DNA of 64,000 bases from Rhynchopus sp. YZ270_cl-10 (Eukaryota; Euglenozoa; Diplonemea; Diplonemida; Diplonemidae). Within the stretch, counting starts at the first letter, position 1, and each line of letters opens with the position of its first letter. The translations under genes were made by a program, and so were the position numbers. The stretch covers positions 620,001 to 684,000 of the forward strand of contig OZ037840.1 in NCBI GenBank assembly GCA_964035575.1. The letters are read 5' to 3'. The notes beneath the pieces were generated by a model. It was not told the DNA's origin and did no database searches. It saw only the letters and a list, made by a program, of their open reading frames with translations. This document shows positions 19,801-30,649 of the stretch, piece after piece.

Positions 19801-22800
19801 CGTGTGTGGATCCCGACCAGACAGCGATGAGCATGAACGACTACACCTGCACGTGTGTGACAGGCACGGGGTCCGAGACAGCTGCGCCAGCTCTGTGTGT
19901 TCTTGACGAGTGCATCGCAGGACCGTGTGGAGGTGGGCAGACATGCACTGACATGGACACAGCAGTTAGTGCAACAGACGACTTCACTTGCACATGTGAC
20001 GCGCCTTTGGCTGGGACAGCGATGGGTATGGCTGCAACGTGTACAAGCAACGACTGTGACAGCAACCCTTGCGACGCAGGACAGACGTGCACAGACCCTG
20101 ATCAGTCCACAATGTCGCACGGTGACTTCTGGTGTGAGTGTGCAAACGGTGTGAAGGCACAAGGTACCTCTGCCACTTGTGATATTGACGAGTGTGCACC
20201 TGCTGACCCAGCAGACTTCCCCTGTGGCAAGGACCAGCTGTGCGAGGACCCGAACAAGGCGAAGACATCCCAACACGACTTTGTGTGCACATGCCCTCTG
20301 GACTCATCTATCAGCAAAATAGACGGACCTGCGATCTGCAGTGCTGATGATTGCGAAAGTGACCCTTGTGGTGCAGGACAGACGTGCACGGACCCAAACC
20401 CCTCACTAACCTCTCACAACGATTTTATTTGTGAATGTGCAAACGGTGTGCAGTCACAGGGTGTGAGGGCAACCTGTGAGATTGACGAGTGTGATGCTGC
20501 ACATAACAAGTGCCTTGCGGACCAGTTGTGCGAGGACCCGAACAAGTCGAAGACATCCCAACACGATTTTGTGTGCACATGCCCTCTGGACTCATCTATC
20601 AGTAAAATAGACGGACCTGCGATCTGCAGTGCTGATGATTGCGACAGCAACCCTTGTGGCGCAGGACAGACGTGCACAGACCCAAACCCCTCACTTACAT
20701 CTCACAACGACTTCTGGTGTGAGTGTGCAAACGGTGTGACTTCACAAGGTACCTCTGCAACTTGTGAGATTGACGAGTGTGCACCTGCTGACCCAGCAGA
20801 CTTCCCCTGTGGCAAGGATCAGCTGTGTGAGGACCCGAACAAGGCAAAGACTTCCCAACACGACTTTGTGTGCACATGCCCTCTGGACTCATCCATCAGC
20901 CAAACCGACGGACCTGCGATCTGCACTGTGAACGACTGCGACAGCGAGCCTTGTGGTGCAGGACAGACGTGCACAGACCCAACACCAACAGCAGCATCGC
21001 ACTACGACTTCATCTGCACGTGCGACTCGAGCGACGTGCAGACGACAGGGACAAGAGCAACCTGTGAGATTGACGAGTGCGACGCTGACCACAACAAGTG
21101 CCTTGCGGACCAGCTGTGCGAGGACCCGAACAAGTCTTACAACTCTCAGCATGACTACGTGTGCAAGTGCAAGTCAGACCCCACCCTGCAGCAGGTGGAC
21201 GGGCCTGCTGCGTGCTCTCTGAACGACTGTGACAGCAACCCCTGTGGCCTGGGACAGATGTGCATGGACCCAACACCAACAGCAGCGTCGCACTACGACT
21301 TCATCTGCACGTGTACAAACGGTGTGACTTCACAGGGTACCTCTGCCACTTGTGAGATTGACGAGTGTGATGCTGCGCACTACGCCTGTGGGAAGGACCA
21401 GCTGTGCGAGGATCCGAACAAGTCGAAGTCATCCCAACACGACTACGTGTGCACATGCCCTCTGGACTCAAGCATCAAGAAGACAAATGGTGCTGCAATC
21501 TGCACTCTGAACGACTGCGACAGCGAGCCTTGTGGTGCAGGACAGACGTGCACAGACCCGACACCAACAGCAGCATCGCACTACGACTTCATCTGCACGT
21601 GTGTGAACGGTGTGACGTCGCAGGGTGTGAGTGCGACGTGTGAGATTGACGAGTGCGACGATGACCGCAACCTGTGCCCTGCAGACCAGATGTGCGAGGA
21701 CCCGAACAAGGCGAAGACGTCGCAGCACGACTTTGTGTGCTCGTGCCGATCGAACCCGGACATCAAGCAGACGGACGGGCCTGCTGCATGTGCAGACGAG
21801 TGTGCTGCGAACCCGTGTGGTGCGGACCAGATGTGTGAGGAGGGGCGTCTGGGTGCTGCTTACATGGGAGACTACCTGTGCACGTGCCTGAACGACAAGA
21901 ACAGGTTTACGGTTGGGATGGCGGTGCCTGCCTGCGGTGTGGACGAGTGCACAAGCGGACCGTGTGGGCAGGGTGAGATGTGTCTTGACCCCGACTTTGA
22001 TGTGGAGAAGGACTTCCAGTGCCGCTGCAATGGGGGGAAGCAGATTTCGGTTGGTGCGCCAATGTCAGAGTGCGACGAGTGCACGATGGGGCTGTTCCCG
22101 TGCCTGGGCCCGTTTGGGGAGAAGGAGACATGCACAGACCCAGACACGTCGCCGGAGAGCCTTGGGGACTTTGTGTGCGAGTGTCCGAACCACGGTGCAC
22201 GTGCGACGGGTGGCCCTGCACAGTGCAGCAAGCAGGGCGAGTGCAGCAGCGACCCGTGTGTGGACCCACACGCAGTGTGTGAGGACCCGGACCCGTCGAC
22301 AGCAGGCGACTTCACGTGCAAGTGCATGGTGGGATCTGTGGGGGAGAGTGTGGGGAAGGCTGTCGACTGCACCATTGACGAGTGTGCGGGGAACCCGTGT
22401 GGTCCGCAGCAGGAGTGTGTCGACATGAACACACACTGGGAGAACGTGGGGGACTTTGTGTGCAAGTGCACAGAGACGCCAAGCAAGATGCCGCTCTTTG
22501 GGACTGCTGTCGGGCGTGGTGCCAAGTGCACAACGTCGCCGCAGCCCACAGCTGAAGGCGATACGATGTCGCCCTTGGGGCGTGCCACTGCGTCCCCGCC
22601 AATCACGTACACTGCTGCACCGTTGCCGTCTGCTGACGCTGGTGCGGCCGACTCGTCTTCCGACAGTGACGAGGGTGGCTTCCCGTGGGAGATCGTTGTT
22701 GCGATTGCTGCTGGCGTTCTGTGTGCTTGTGGTGCTGCTGCTGCGTACATGCAGAAGCGTAAGGGTGCTGGAGATGTGGACATCAACGACTTCATGGAGT

Positions 22801-22859
22801 TGGACCACCGCCCCAACCATGTGGACCAGCCTCCTACAAACGAGCTGGTGCACGTGTAG
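16845..22859 (+). CDS. CAP-domain / EGF-repeat type I membrane protein 1
   Basis: 2004 residues. A signal peptide (about 1-19, MKTITSMLLCAAHIFVADA) precedes a CAP/SCP domain (about 65-205). The CAP-family residues are present: H71 in QHNLYR, E118 in YGENIA, H163 in GHFTAVIW, and the second CAP signature YLMCSYNSAGN. From about 230 to 1895 come EGF-like modules of about 49 residues with six cysteines and calcium-type DVDEC or EIDEC starts. They form six DECS/DECA pairs, then six DDCDS/DECAP pairs, then degenerate modules. A Ser/Thr/Pro-rich stalk, one membrane span (about 1949-1968) and a short tail ending ELVHV complete it. It is probably a cell-surface adhesion or recognition protein. The start follows an acceptor-like CAACAG (ends 16816) by 28 nt; 52 in-frame residues upstream are not signal-like. 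Confidence 0.9.
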   Translation: MKTITSMLLCAAHIFVADAKCEVPSTLAWCPAGDFVPIEAPAEAASHSCAAKTSCRSGLQDWQIKRVVDQHNLYRAKHGACPVTYSKTVEDWALNSDGFDTTCKTEKSTHNSGSPYGENIAMVGTFTTNTATFDPAEGVRNWYCKEEGCYDYNNPGFFSDTGHFTAVIWKGTTEIGCALCHVEGSYVKNYLMCSYNSAGNVRYKFPENALPDGNTPTDCSPETPAPPTEDECAATPCGSDQDCNDPDQTVDSDYTCTCQADNSVVETGKAAVCETDECATGTPCGADQDCNDPDTSPNSVTDFVCTCQSDNSLTNTGAPATCDKDECSNDPCETASTGQTCADPNPSPSSTGDYTCTCTNGVSATGGKASCDVDECAATPAPCGTGQTCVDPDTAADKKLDFVCTCDSDASITNTGAAATCSSDECSSDPCETATTGQTCADPNPSPSSTGDYTCTCANGVSATGGKASCDVDECAATPAPCGTGQTCVDPDTAADKKFDFVCTCDSDASITNTGAAATCSKDECSNDPCETATTGQTCADPNPSPSSTGDYTCTCANGVSATGGKASCDADECAATPAPCGTGQSCVDPDTAADKKFDFVCTCDSDASITNTGAAATCSKDECSNDPCETAITGQTCADPNPSPSSTGDYTCTCANGVSATGGKASCDADECAATPAPCGTGQSCVDPDTAADKKFDFVCTCDSDASIMSTGAAATCSKDECSNDPCETATTGQTCADPNPSPSSTGDYTCTCANGVSATGGKASCDADECAATPAPCGTGQSCVDPDTAADKKFDFVCTCDTAPTITNTGAAATCSKDECSNDPCETATTGQTCADPNPSPSSTGDYTCTCANGVSATGGKTSCDLDECTVTPAQCGTGQSCVDPDTAADKKFDFVCTCDSDSMTTKTGGAVPTCVLDECAATPSPCGAQMCADAMKGPSQLNDYVCTCAAPSTEKATGKPAVCNTGSEDECLATPPPCGAGQTCVDPDQTAMSMNDYTCTCVTGTGSETAAPALCVLDECIAGPCGGGQTCTDMDTAVSATDDFTCTCDAPLAGTAMGMAATCTSNDCDSNPCDAGQTCTDPDQSTMSHGDFWCECANGVKAQGTSATCDIDECAPADPADFPCGKDQLCEDPNKAKTSQHDFVCTCPLDSSISKIDGPAICSADDCESDPCGAGQTCTDPNPSLTSHNDFICECANGVQSQGVRATCEIDECDAAHNKCLADQLCEDPNKSKTSQHDFVCTCPLDSSISKIDGPAICSADDCDSNPCGAGQTCTDPNPSLTSHNDFWCECANGVTSQGTSATCEIDECAPADPADFPCGKDQLCEDPNKAKTSQHDFVCTCPLDSSISQTDGPAICTVNDCDSEPCGAGQTCTDPTPTAASHYDFICTCDSSDVQTTGTRATCEIDECDADHNKCLADQLCEDPNKSYNSQHDYVCKCKSDPTLQQVDGPAACSLNDCDSNPCGLGQMCMDPTPTAASHYDFICTCTNGVTSQGTSATCEIDECDAAHYACGKDQLCEDPNKSKSSQHDYVCTCPLDSSIKKTNGAAICTLNDCDSEPCGAGQTCTDPTPTAASHYDFICTCVNGVTSQGVSATCEIDECDDDRNLCPADQMCEDPNKAKTSQHDFVCSCRSNPDIKQTDGPAACADECAANPCGADQMCEEGRLGAAYMGDYLCTCLNDKNRFTVGMAVPACGVDECTSGPCGQGEMCLDPDFDVEKDFQCRCNGGKQISVGAPMSECDECTMGLFPCLGPFGEKETCTDPDTSPESLGDFVCECPNHGARATGGPAQCSKQGECSSDPCVDPHAVCEDPDPSTAGDFTCKCMVGSVGESVGKAVDCTIDECAGNPCGPQQECVDMNTHWENVGDFVCKCTETPSKMPLFGTAVGRGAKCTTSPQPTAEGDTMSPLGRATASPPITYTAAPLPSADAGAADSSSDSDEGGFPWEIVVAIAAGVLCACGAAAAYMQKRKGAGDVDINDFMELDHRPNHVDQPPTNELVHV

Positions 22860-23056
22860 ACAGCTGTCATGCCCTGCGGCGTTCTTACCGTTACATGATA
22901 CATCTCCCACTCTGCCAGGATTAGTTAACGCAGACGTTGTTCACGTTCCATCTAAAGAAGAAGTGGCTGTGTGTTACCGTGGTTCGTTTGTTCAGTTTGT
23001 TCTTCACAAACCAAACCGCTGGAGATAGACGATGTCTCCAGCCCTATTTATTTTTA
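22860..23056 (+). other. 3' flank of CAP/EGF gene 1, with hairpin and empty transposon site
   Basis: Short spacer containing the CTGGAGA/TCTCCAG hairpin (about 23018-23041), followed by the single TTATTTTTA (23048-23056). That is the uninterrupted version of the site split by the transposon at 44-2315. Confidence 0.8.
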
Positions 23057-24573
23057 TTGATGTAAATTTGATTTTTCATCATTTTATGAAAGTATCAGAA
23101 GAGTGTTACACAGAGACTTCTGAATTCACATGACAGGTGATACTTTATTGTTGGCCGCAGGGCATTTGTGCTTTCCTCCGGATGGCTGGCATTGTACGTG
23201 GCCAGTCGGAGGTGCTAACTTTGCTAACTCTGTCATATGAATTCACATGAAGTGCAAAAAAAATCGTGAACACGTCCGTTCCTTTGTTCTTGCCGTTTCT
23301 TGGTTTTTATTATTGTTTTTGTTTCCGCCCCCCTTTCGATTGTTTTATTTTGTTTCTCTTGAGATTTGTGTTAAGAAGCATCTGTGTCGTCATCACATTT
23401 TGATAGTGCATGTTGCTCCAAGAGAACTAACGATGGAAGATTCCTTCCTGGATGTTGCCTTCTTTTTACGAATTATAAATTAATACATCCCACCCCAGAC
23501 CCCCTCTTGTCTTGCCTTTTGCTTGTTCCACATGGCAACAGCAGCAAACAGAGCAGAGGCAGTGGGGCACACATATGAAGCGTTTCTTATGAAGGAAGCT
23601 ACACACACCCTACATCGTGCGTGCGTTCTTTGTTTTGTTTTAGTGGATTGATACTGTTGCGCATGAGCTTGAGGGCCTGCTGGTGTGCTGAACAGAGAAA
23701 AAGGAAAGAGAAAAAGGAAACCGAGTTGAGGAAAATGCTCATTGTCGTTATGGGCAGACGAATCAGAATCAAAACGTCTTGTTTTTTTTGTTTTTTTTTT
23801 TTGTTTTCAATTTATTATTTTTGTGCGGGGTCTTGGCTGCCTTTTTGGTCAACAAGATTTCCTGCAGAAGGGTTTTTTCCCTGTCTTATTCTTGTGTGCG
23901 TGTGTGTGTTTTTCTACATCATTTTCTTTTTTCGCGCTCATCCGTATCCGATGAGGCGTTAACTTTTCTTCATTGACGAAGCATGTGAGCTGTAGCTGGG
24001 GAGGCTGAGGGAGCGCAGCTATGGCAAGTGTGGCAAAGGTGTCAGGAAGCACATCTGCGTTGTAAGAAACATGATGTGTGCTTGGCGTCCTTGCTTCACA
24101 GTGCCATACTCTCTGTCTGGCCCTCAACCTTACTGGTATTCAGATGACGACCCTCAGCAGGGTGGCGAGGACCGTCATCCTTGCCAAATTATTATTTATC
24201 TTTCTTTTTTGTTGCATTTCTGTTCGTTCGTGACTTGAAATGGTACTTACCGATATAACCTATAAACATATGTATTTTTTTTTGTATTTCTTCTTACTTT
24301 CTGGGGTAAAATTTACTGGCTGTAACCTCGCAGACTTTTATGAATGGGTCCATGAAACTTTTCTTTTTCAAAAAAAAAAATAAAAAGAGAAAAGAGAAAA
24401 GAAAAGAAGAACGAGTCCACTTCACTATCAGAAACAAACAATACACTTTAAAAACAAAAAGTTTGGATCCATTTAGTGCACCCTATTATGCCTTCTATTC
24501 AGTAGAATAGAAAGTATATGAAGTAATATTGCTTTCTGTTTCCCCCATTTTTTTTTCCTTTTTGTTTCTATAC

Positions 24574-25410
24574 GGACTCGTCCGGAAACCCCTCTGGTAA
24601 GATTCATCCTTTTGGGTATTTTTGGGTTTTTTTGATGATGTCCCCCACAAAAAGTGCATCTAGGTGATATTCTGATATGAAAATAGGTTTTTGGGGGGGT
24701 CTGAGGCTATATTTTCGCTTTTTTAATCAGATTTTCAGCCTTTTATTGTCGTTCTTCTGGATCTCTTCTCTCTTTCTCTTAATCCTGCCATGCCGCCTTG
24801 ACAAGGTTTCATTGACCTCTGTCAAATCTACTGGGTCAATGCCAGGGACTTTTGCTTTGCGGGTCACCTTGGATGTGGAGACTCCATAGTAAATAAAGGT
24901 TCCCTCCGTGTCAGAGTACACGCTGAAATGACACAACCGTTGCTCGGGTAGTAGTACACAGAAGAAAAGAGATTGATGGAAAGAACGGTGCACTGATACG
25001 TATGAGTACGAGGGAATGAGATAACAAAGGCCTCTGTGTGGGGAAGCTCGCGCAGGGCACCGACAATGACCCCTACGGTAAGGATCTCCTGACAACAAGA
25101 ATCATCAGAGAGATGGTTCGAAACGACACCAAGTGTGCGTCGCACCCATTCTTACCGTGTTTCTCGACAAAAAAGTGAACTTCACTGCTGTCATTGCCAC
25201 GTTTATGAAATGTCCAAAAATACGTAAAAAAATATAAGTAAAAAGGGGGGGAGCGGAAATAAACAAAAATAAATGATCAAAATATGCCCTCTGGGGTGGT
25301 AGGTGTATGGCGGGTATCAAAAAATTGGGTTGTTTGGGTGTTTTGAGCAGAAAAACCTCAAAAAACCCCCAAAAGGATGAATCTTACCAGGAGGGTTTCC
25401 GGACGGACCC
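24574..25410. mobile_element. 837-bp TIR element, copy 2, 4-bp TSD (ATAC)
   Basis: Same ends and same length as 3698-4534, with only scattered base changes. The flanks are CTATAC on the left and ATACATATTATAATG on the right, giving an ATAC duplication. Removing one ATAC restores the same target, CTATACATATTATAATG, that copy 1 gives when one ATAT is removed. Confidence 0.8.
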
Positions 25411-25626
25411 ATACATATTATAATGTTTTGGTGCACGTGACTCTGACACACTCATCACAAACATCCCCCTCCTCTGATTTGAACCACAACTTCAAACAAC
25501 AAGACATGGCATGTCCTATCCGATGTTGCTGTAGTGTTCCTTTTCTGTTGTCCCACCAATACGATGTGCCGTACTTCCGAGAAGTTTTTTTTTCTCTATT
25601 TTTCTGCCCGGGTTTTTTTTATTCTT

Positions 25627-25825
25627 GCTGGGTTTTTGTCACCCAAAACCATGTTTTTTGTTTGGAAGAAACACAAAACATGGTTAGGTACCAATAAACT
25701 ATCCAAAATGGGCTAAACTTAATAACACCAGAGTTTTAATTCTCGAGTTCAAGGCTATTTTTTGGTTTGGACGCTTTCGGAAAAAGGAACACACGCGACT
25801 TGCACAATATGGCACAGTCCGTAAA
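25627..25825 (+). repeat. 199-bp direct repeat, copy 1 (with 25918-26116)
   Basis: A nearly exact copy lies 291 bp downstream. The 92-bp insert between them (25826-25917) is unique. Duplicate A has one diverged counterpart (about 4746-4903), so the duplication happened after A and B separated. Confidence 0.9.
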
Positions 25826-26755
25826 GGAAGCGAACAACAAACAACCAAAATTTTTCCTCTTCCCCTTTTTATCCTTTTGAGCAACAAGCAAAGAGTAACG
25901 AGTCTCTCGAGCATTTTGCTGGGTTTTTGTCACCCAAAACCATGTTTTTTGTTTGGAAGAAACACAAAACATGGTTAGGTACCAATAAACTATCCAAAAT
26001 GGGCTAAACTTAATAACACCAGAGTTTTAATTCTCGAGTTCAAGGCTATTTTTTGGTTTGGACGCTTTCGGAAAAAGGAACACACGCGACTTGCACAATA
26101 TGGCACAGTCCGTAAATAAGAAGATTAATGGGCATGCCACGTTCTTTGTTGTAAAGAGCAAACACACCACCAAAGACAGCAGGTCCTGATACCACCGACG
26201 TCTGTCTCTTGTGGTGTCTGTTCACCCACCCTCTTTCCCTGCACACCCTTCTTGCTCGACTATGGCATGTTGGGTGGCAAAAAAACGTACCCCCTTTTTC
26301 CGGTGCCACAGAGCACCGCAAAAAGGGAAACAGTATGTCGCTGTGATTTTCAACCCCTGCCCCTTGTTTTCGTCCTTCCCTCATTGCCCCCTTCCCAAGT
26401 TATTGTGCAGCCATGTGTGCATGCGGGCCACAGCTCGTGCAACACACTGGCTGCATCTGTTTTGATACTTCACACCCCCTTCCTCTGTAGGTTTGGTAAA
26501 GGGGCAGTGTTGCTTGCTGGGTGCGTGTGGAAAGGCACGGTGGTGTTCGGCTGTGCTGCTCAGAATGTGTTACGCTTTTGAGCGGTGCACCGTTGCACTG
26601 CTGGGGTGCTCCTCCCAACCCAATGGCACCCACCCGTACACCTGGCCTCAGAGGATACAAACTTGCCTTGTCGCAAGGGTTTAAAAGAGGAAAGAAAACG
26701 TTTTGTTTGTCATCTTGTACGACTTTACTTCTGTGATGGTATCACTACCGCCTTC

Positions 26756-26927
26756 CCATAGGACAGAAGAAGCAGCAGCAGGAGCTGTCGGGTGTCCTGC
26801 ACTGTGCTCAACACTTCCTCACAACTGTAGGCTCAAACACAGTGGTTATGACACAGCGGCAATGACTATCCGCGGCACAAAGGCCTTGCTACACCACACC
26901 ACATACAGACAACGAATAGGATACACA
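26756..26927 (+). promoter_or_regulatory. Upstream region of CAP/EGF gene 2 with acceptor-like site
   Basis: Contains ACACCACACCACATACAG (AG ends 26908), 19 nt before the start codon. The same C/A-rich tract precedes CAP/EGF gene 3 and resembles the mapped 3' splice site of the CTR9 intron (ACCACACCACACAG). A spliced 5' leader is therefore likely. Confidence 0.5.
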
Positions 26928-29900
26928 ATGAAAACCATCACCTCAGTGCTGCTCTGTGCAGCACACCTTTACACCGCAGACGCAAGCTGTAGTATTGCAT
27001 CTACCCTAGCCTGGTGTCCAGCAGGAGACTTCGTGCCCACAGTTGCACCTGCAGACGCAGCCAGCCACTCCTGTGCTGCGAAGACGTCGTGCAGGTCTGG
27101 GCTTCAGGATTGGCAGATCCAGACAGTGGTCGACCAGCACAACTTATACCGTGCGAAGCACGGTGCATGCCCTGTGACGTACAGCAAGACAGTGGAAGAC
27201 TGGGCACTGAACAGCGACGGGTTTGACACAACGTGCAAGACTGAGTCGCTGACCCACAACTCTGGTGGTCCGTACGGAGAGAACATCGCAATGGTGGGGA
27301 CGTTCACAACGAACACAGCGACGTTTGACCCTGCAGAGGGTGTGCGGAACTGGTACTGCAAAGAGGAGGGCTGTTACGACTATGGGAGCCCTGGCTTCAG
27401 TGGCGACACAGGTCACTTCACAGCAGTCATCTGGAAGGACACAACAGAGATCGGATGTGCACTGTGCCACGTTGAAGGGTCCTATGTGAAGAACTTCCTC
27501 ATGTGCAGCTACAGCTCGTCTGGGAACTACGCGAACAGGTTTCCTGACAACGTTCTGAAGGACGGGACGGCAGCAACCGGCTGTGTGGCCACTCCTCCTA
27601 CCACAATGACAGACGAGTGTGCAGCAACACCCTGTGGCAGTGACCAGGACTGCAACGACCCAGACCAGACAGTGGACAGCGACTACACCTGCACATGCCA
27701 AGCAGACAACTCTGTTGTTGAGACAGGGAAGGCAGCAGTGTGCGAGACGGACGAGTGTGCGACAGGCACTCCGTGTGGTGCAGACCAAGACTGCAACGAT
27801 CCCGACACGTCTCCAAACAGTGTTACTGACTTTGTGTGCACGTGCCAGTCCGACAACTCACTCACCAACACAGGTGCACCTGCAACGTGTTCGAGTGACG
27901 AGTGCTCGAAGGACCCTTGTGAGACAGCCACCACAGGACAGACATGTGCTGACCCGAACCCAAGCCCTTCATCAACAGGAGACTACACTTGCACCTGTGC
28001 GAACGGAGTGTCTGCAACAGGAGGAAAGGCGAGCTGTGATGTGGATGAGTGTGCTGCCACACCTGCACCGTGTGGAACTGGACAGTCCTGTGTTGATCCT
28101 GACACAGCAGCTGACAAGAAGTTCGACTTCGTGTGCACATGCGACAGTGACGCAAGCATCACCAACACAGGAGCATCAGCAACGTGTTCGAGTGACGAGT
28201 GCTCGAAGGACCCATGTGAGACAGCCACCACAGGACAGACGTGTGCTGACCCGAACCCAAGCCCTTCATCAACAGGAGACTACACTTGCACTTGTGCGAA
28301 CGGAGTGTCTGCAACAGGAGGAAAGGCGAGCTGTGATGTGGACGAGTGTGCTGCCACACCTGCACCATGTGGAAGTGGCCAGTCGTGTGTTGATCCTGAC
28401 ACAGCAGCTGACAAGAAGTTTGACTTCGTGTGCACATGTGACAGCGACTCGATGACAATGAAGACTGGAGGAGCGGTGCCAACGTGTGTGCTTGATGAGT
28501 GTGCAGCAACACCGTCTCCGTGTGGTGCACAGATGTGTGAGGATGCGATGAAGGGACCTTCGCAGAAGGATGACTTCGTGTGCACATGCGCTGCACCAAG
28601 CACAGAGAAGGCGACAGGGAAGCCTGCTGTGTGCAACACAGGATCGGAAGATGAGTGTCTTGCTATTCCGCCTCCGTGCGGTGCTGGGCAGACGTGTGTT
28701 GATCCCGACCAGACAGCGATGAGCATGAACGACTACACCTGCACGTGTGTGACAGGTACGGGGACTGAGACAGGTGTGCCAGCTCTGTGTGTTCTTGACG
28801 AGTGCATCGCAGGACCGTGTGGAGGTGGGCAGACATGCACTGACATGGACACTACACTTGGTGTGACAGGAGATTTCACTTGCACATGTGACGCACCTTT
28901 GGCTGGGACAGCGATGGGTATGGCTGCAACGTGTACAAGCAACGACTGTGACAGCAACCCCTGTGGCCTGGGACAGATGTGCATGGACCCAACACCTACA
29001 GCAGCGTCGCACTACGACTTCATCTGCACGTGTGCAAACGGTGTGAAGGCACAGGGTACCTCTGCCACTTGTGAGATTGACGAGTGTGCACCTGCTGACC
29101 CAGCAGACTTCCCCTGTGGGAAGGACCAGCTGTGCGAGGACCCGAACAAGGCAAAGACTTCCCAACACGACTTTGTGTGCACATGCCCTCTGGACTCAAG
29201 CATCAAGAAGACAAACGGTGCTGCGATCTGCACTCTGAACGACTGCGACAGCGAGCCTTGTGGTGCTGGACAGACGTGCACAGACCCGACACCAACAGCA
29301 GCATCGCACTACGACTTCATCTGCACGTGTGTGAACGGTGTGACGTCGCAGGGTGTGAGTGCGACGTGTGAGATTGACGAGTGCGACGATGACCGCAACC
29401 TGTGCCCTGCAGACCAGATGTGCGAGGACCCGAACAAGGCGAAGACGTCGCAGCACGACTTTGTGTGCTCGTGCCGATCGAACCCGGACATCAAGCAGAC
29501 GGACGGGCCTGCGGCATGTGCAAACGAGTGTGCTGCGAACCCGTGTGGTGCGGACCAGATGTGTGAGGAGGGGCGTCTGGGTGCTGCTTACATGGGAGAC
29601 TACATGTGCATGTGCCTGAACGACAAGAACAGGTTTTCGGTTGGGATGGCGGTTCCTGCCTGCGGTGTGGACGAGTGCACAAGCGGACCGTGTGGGCAGG
29701 GTGAGATGTGTCTGGACCCCGACTTTGATGTGGAGAAGGACTTCCAGTGCCGCTGCAATGGGGGGAAGCAGATTTCGGTTGGTGCGCCAATGTCAGAGTG
29801 CGACGAGTGCACGATGGGGCTGTTCCCGTGCCTGGGCCCGTTTGGGGAGAAGGAGACATGCACAGACCCAGACACGTCGCCGGAGAGCCTTGGGGACTTT

Positions 29901-30599
29901 GTGTGCGAGTGTCCGAACCACGGTGCACGTGCGACGGGTGGCCCTGCACAGTGCAGCAAGCAGGGCGAGTGCAGCAGCGACCCGTGTGTGGACCCACACG
30001 CAGTGTGTGAGGACCCGGACCCGTCGACAGCAGGCGACTTCACGTGCAAGTGCATGGTGGGATCTGTGGGGGAGAGTGTGGGGAAGGCTGTCGACTGCAC
30101 CATTGACGAGTGTGCGGGGAACCCGTGTGGTCCGCAGCAGGAGTGTGTCGACATGAACACACACTGGGAGAACGTGGGGGACTTTGTGTGCAAGTGCACA
30201 GAGACGCCAAGCAAGATGCCGCTCTTTGGGACTGCTGTCGGGCGTGGTGCCAAGTGCACAACGTCGCCGCAGCCCACAGCTGAAGGCGATACGATGTCGC
30301 CCTTGGGGCGTGCCACTGCGTCCCCGCCAATCACGTACACTGCTGCACCGTTGCCGTCTGCTGACGCTGGTGCGGCCGACGCGTCTTCCGACAGTGACGA
30401 GGACGGCTTCCCGTGGGAGATCATTGTTGCGATTGCTGCTGGCGTTCTGTGTGCTTGTGGTGCTGCTGCTGCGTACATGCAGAAGCGTATTAGACAGCTA
30501 GGATCTGATATTGCGATGAAAGACTTTTGCGAATTGGACGAGAACAATAGCGTTCCTGAAAGAGTGGAGGAACCCATACGGGAGATTGTGCGTATCTAG
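26928..30599 (+). CDS. CAP-domain / EGF-repeat type I membrane protein 2
   Basis: The shortest paralogue, 1223 residues. It has a signal peptide (MKTITSVLLCAAHLYTADA), a CAP domain with the same histidines and glutamate as protein 1, then only two DECS/DECA EGF pairs and two DDCDS-type pairs before the shared degenerate modules. The Ser/Thr/Pro stalk and membrane span follow. The last about 1.1 kb before the span is almost identical to genes 1 and 3, but the cytoplasmic tail after YMQKR is unrelated apart from a DFCELDE echo of DFMELD and a hydrophobic end, EIVRI. The sharp switch suggests gene conversion with a boundary at the end of the membrane span. The start lies 19 nt after an acceptor-like CATACAG. 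Confidence 0.9.
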   Translation: MKTITSVLLCAAHLYTADASCSIASTLAWCPAGDFVPTVAPADAASHSCAAKTSCRSGLQDWQIQTVVDQHNLYRAKHGACPVTYSKTVEDWALNSDGFDTTCKTESLTHNSGGPYGENIAMVGTFTTNTATFDPAEGVRNWYCKEEGCYDYGSPGFSGDTGHFTAVIWKDTTEIGCALCHVEGSYVKNFLMCSYSSSGNYANRFPDNVLKDGTAATGCVATPPTTMTDECAATPCGSDQDCNDPDQTVDSDYTCTCQADNSVVETGKAAVCETDECATGTPCGADQDCNDPDTSPNSVTDFVCTCQSDNSLTNTGAPATCSSDECSKDPCETATTGQTCADPNPSPSSTGDYTCTCANGVSATGGKASCDVDECAATPAPCGTGQSCVDPDTAADKKFDFVCTCDSDASITNTGASATCSSDECSKDPCETATTGQTCADPNPSPSSTGDYTCTCANGVSATGGKASCDVDECAATPAPCGSGQSCVDPDTAADKKFDFVCTCDSDSMTMKTGGAVPTCVLDECAATPSPCGAQMCEDAMKGPSQKDDFVCTCAAPSTEKATGKPAVCNTGSEDECLAIPPPCGAGQTCVDPDQTAMSMNDYTCTCVTGTGTETGVPALCVLDECIAGPCGGGQTCTDMDTTLGVTGDFTCTCDAPLAGTAMGMAATCTSNDCDSNPCGLGQMCMDPTPTAASHYDFICTCANGVKAQGTSATCEIDECAPADPADFPCGKDQLCEDPNKAKTSQHDFVCTCPLDSSIKKTNGAAICTLNDCDSEPCGAGQTCTDPTPTAASHYDFICTCVNGVTSQGVSATCEIDECDDDRNLCPADQMCEDPNKAKTSQHDFVCSCRSNPDIKQTDGPAACANECAANPCGADQMCEEGRLGAAYMGDYMCMCLNDKNRFSVGMAVPACGVDECTSGPCGQGEMCLDPDFDVEKDFQCRCNGGKQISVGAPMSECDECTMGLFPCLGPFGEKETCTDPDTSPESLGDFVCECPNHGARATGGPAQCSKQGECSSDPCVDPHAVCEDPDPSTAGDFTCKCMVGSVGESVGKAVDCTIDECAGNPCGPQQECVDMNTHWENVGDFVCKCTETPSKMPLFGTAVGRGAKCTTSPQPTAEGDTMSPLGRATASPPITYTAAPLPSADAGAADASSDSDEDGFPWEIIVAIAAGVLCACGAAAAYMQKRIRQLGSDIAMKDFCELDENNSVPERVEEPIREIVRI

Positions 30600-30649
30600 A
30601 GCTCCTGTGGATGCTCACTGCTGTGCCGTTTCTTATTTACACACTACCC

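Larger units (their letters stand above)
23057..26755. repeat. Segmental duplicate B (paralogue of 2325-5541)
   Basis: Collinear with duplicate A. It includes its own copy of the 837-bp TIR element (24574-25410), lacks the 52-bp H3 insert, and has an internal 199-bp duplication at 25627-25825 and 25918-26116. It ends 172 bp before the start of CAP/EGF gene 2, whereas A ends 282 bp before the unrelated Ubl-DUF4116 gene. No gene is recognised inside. Confidence 0.9.
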
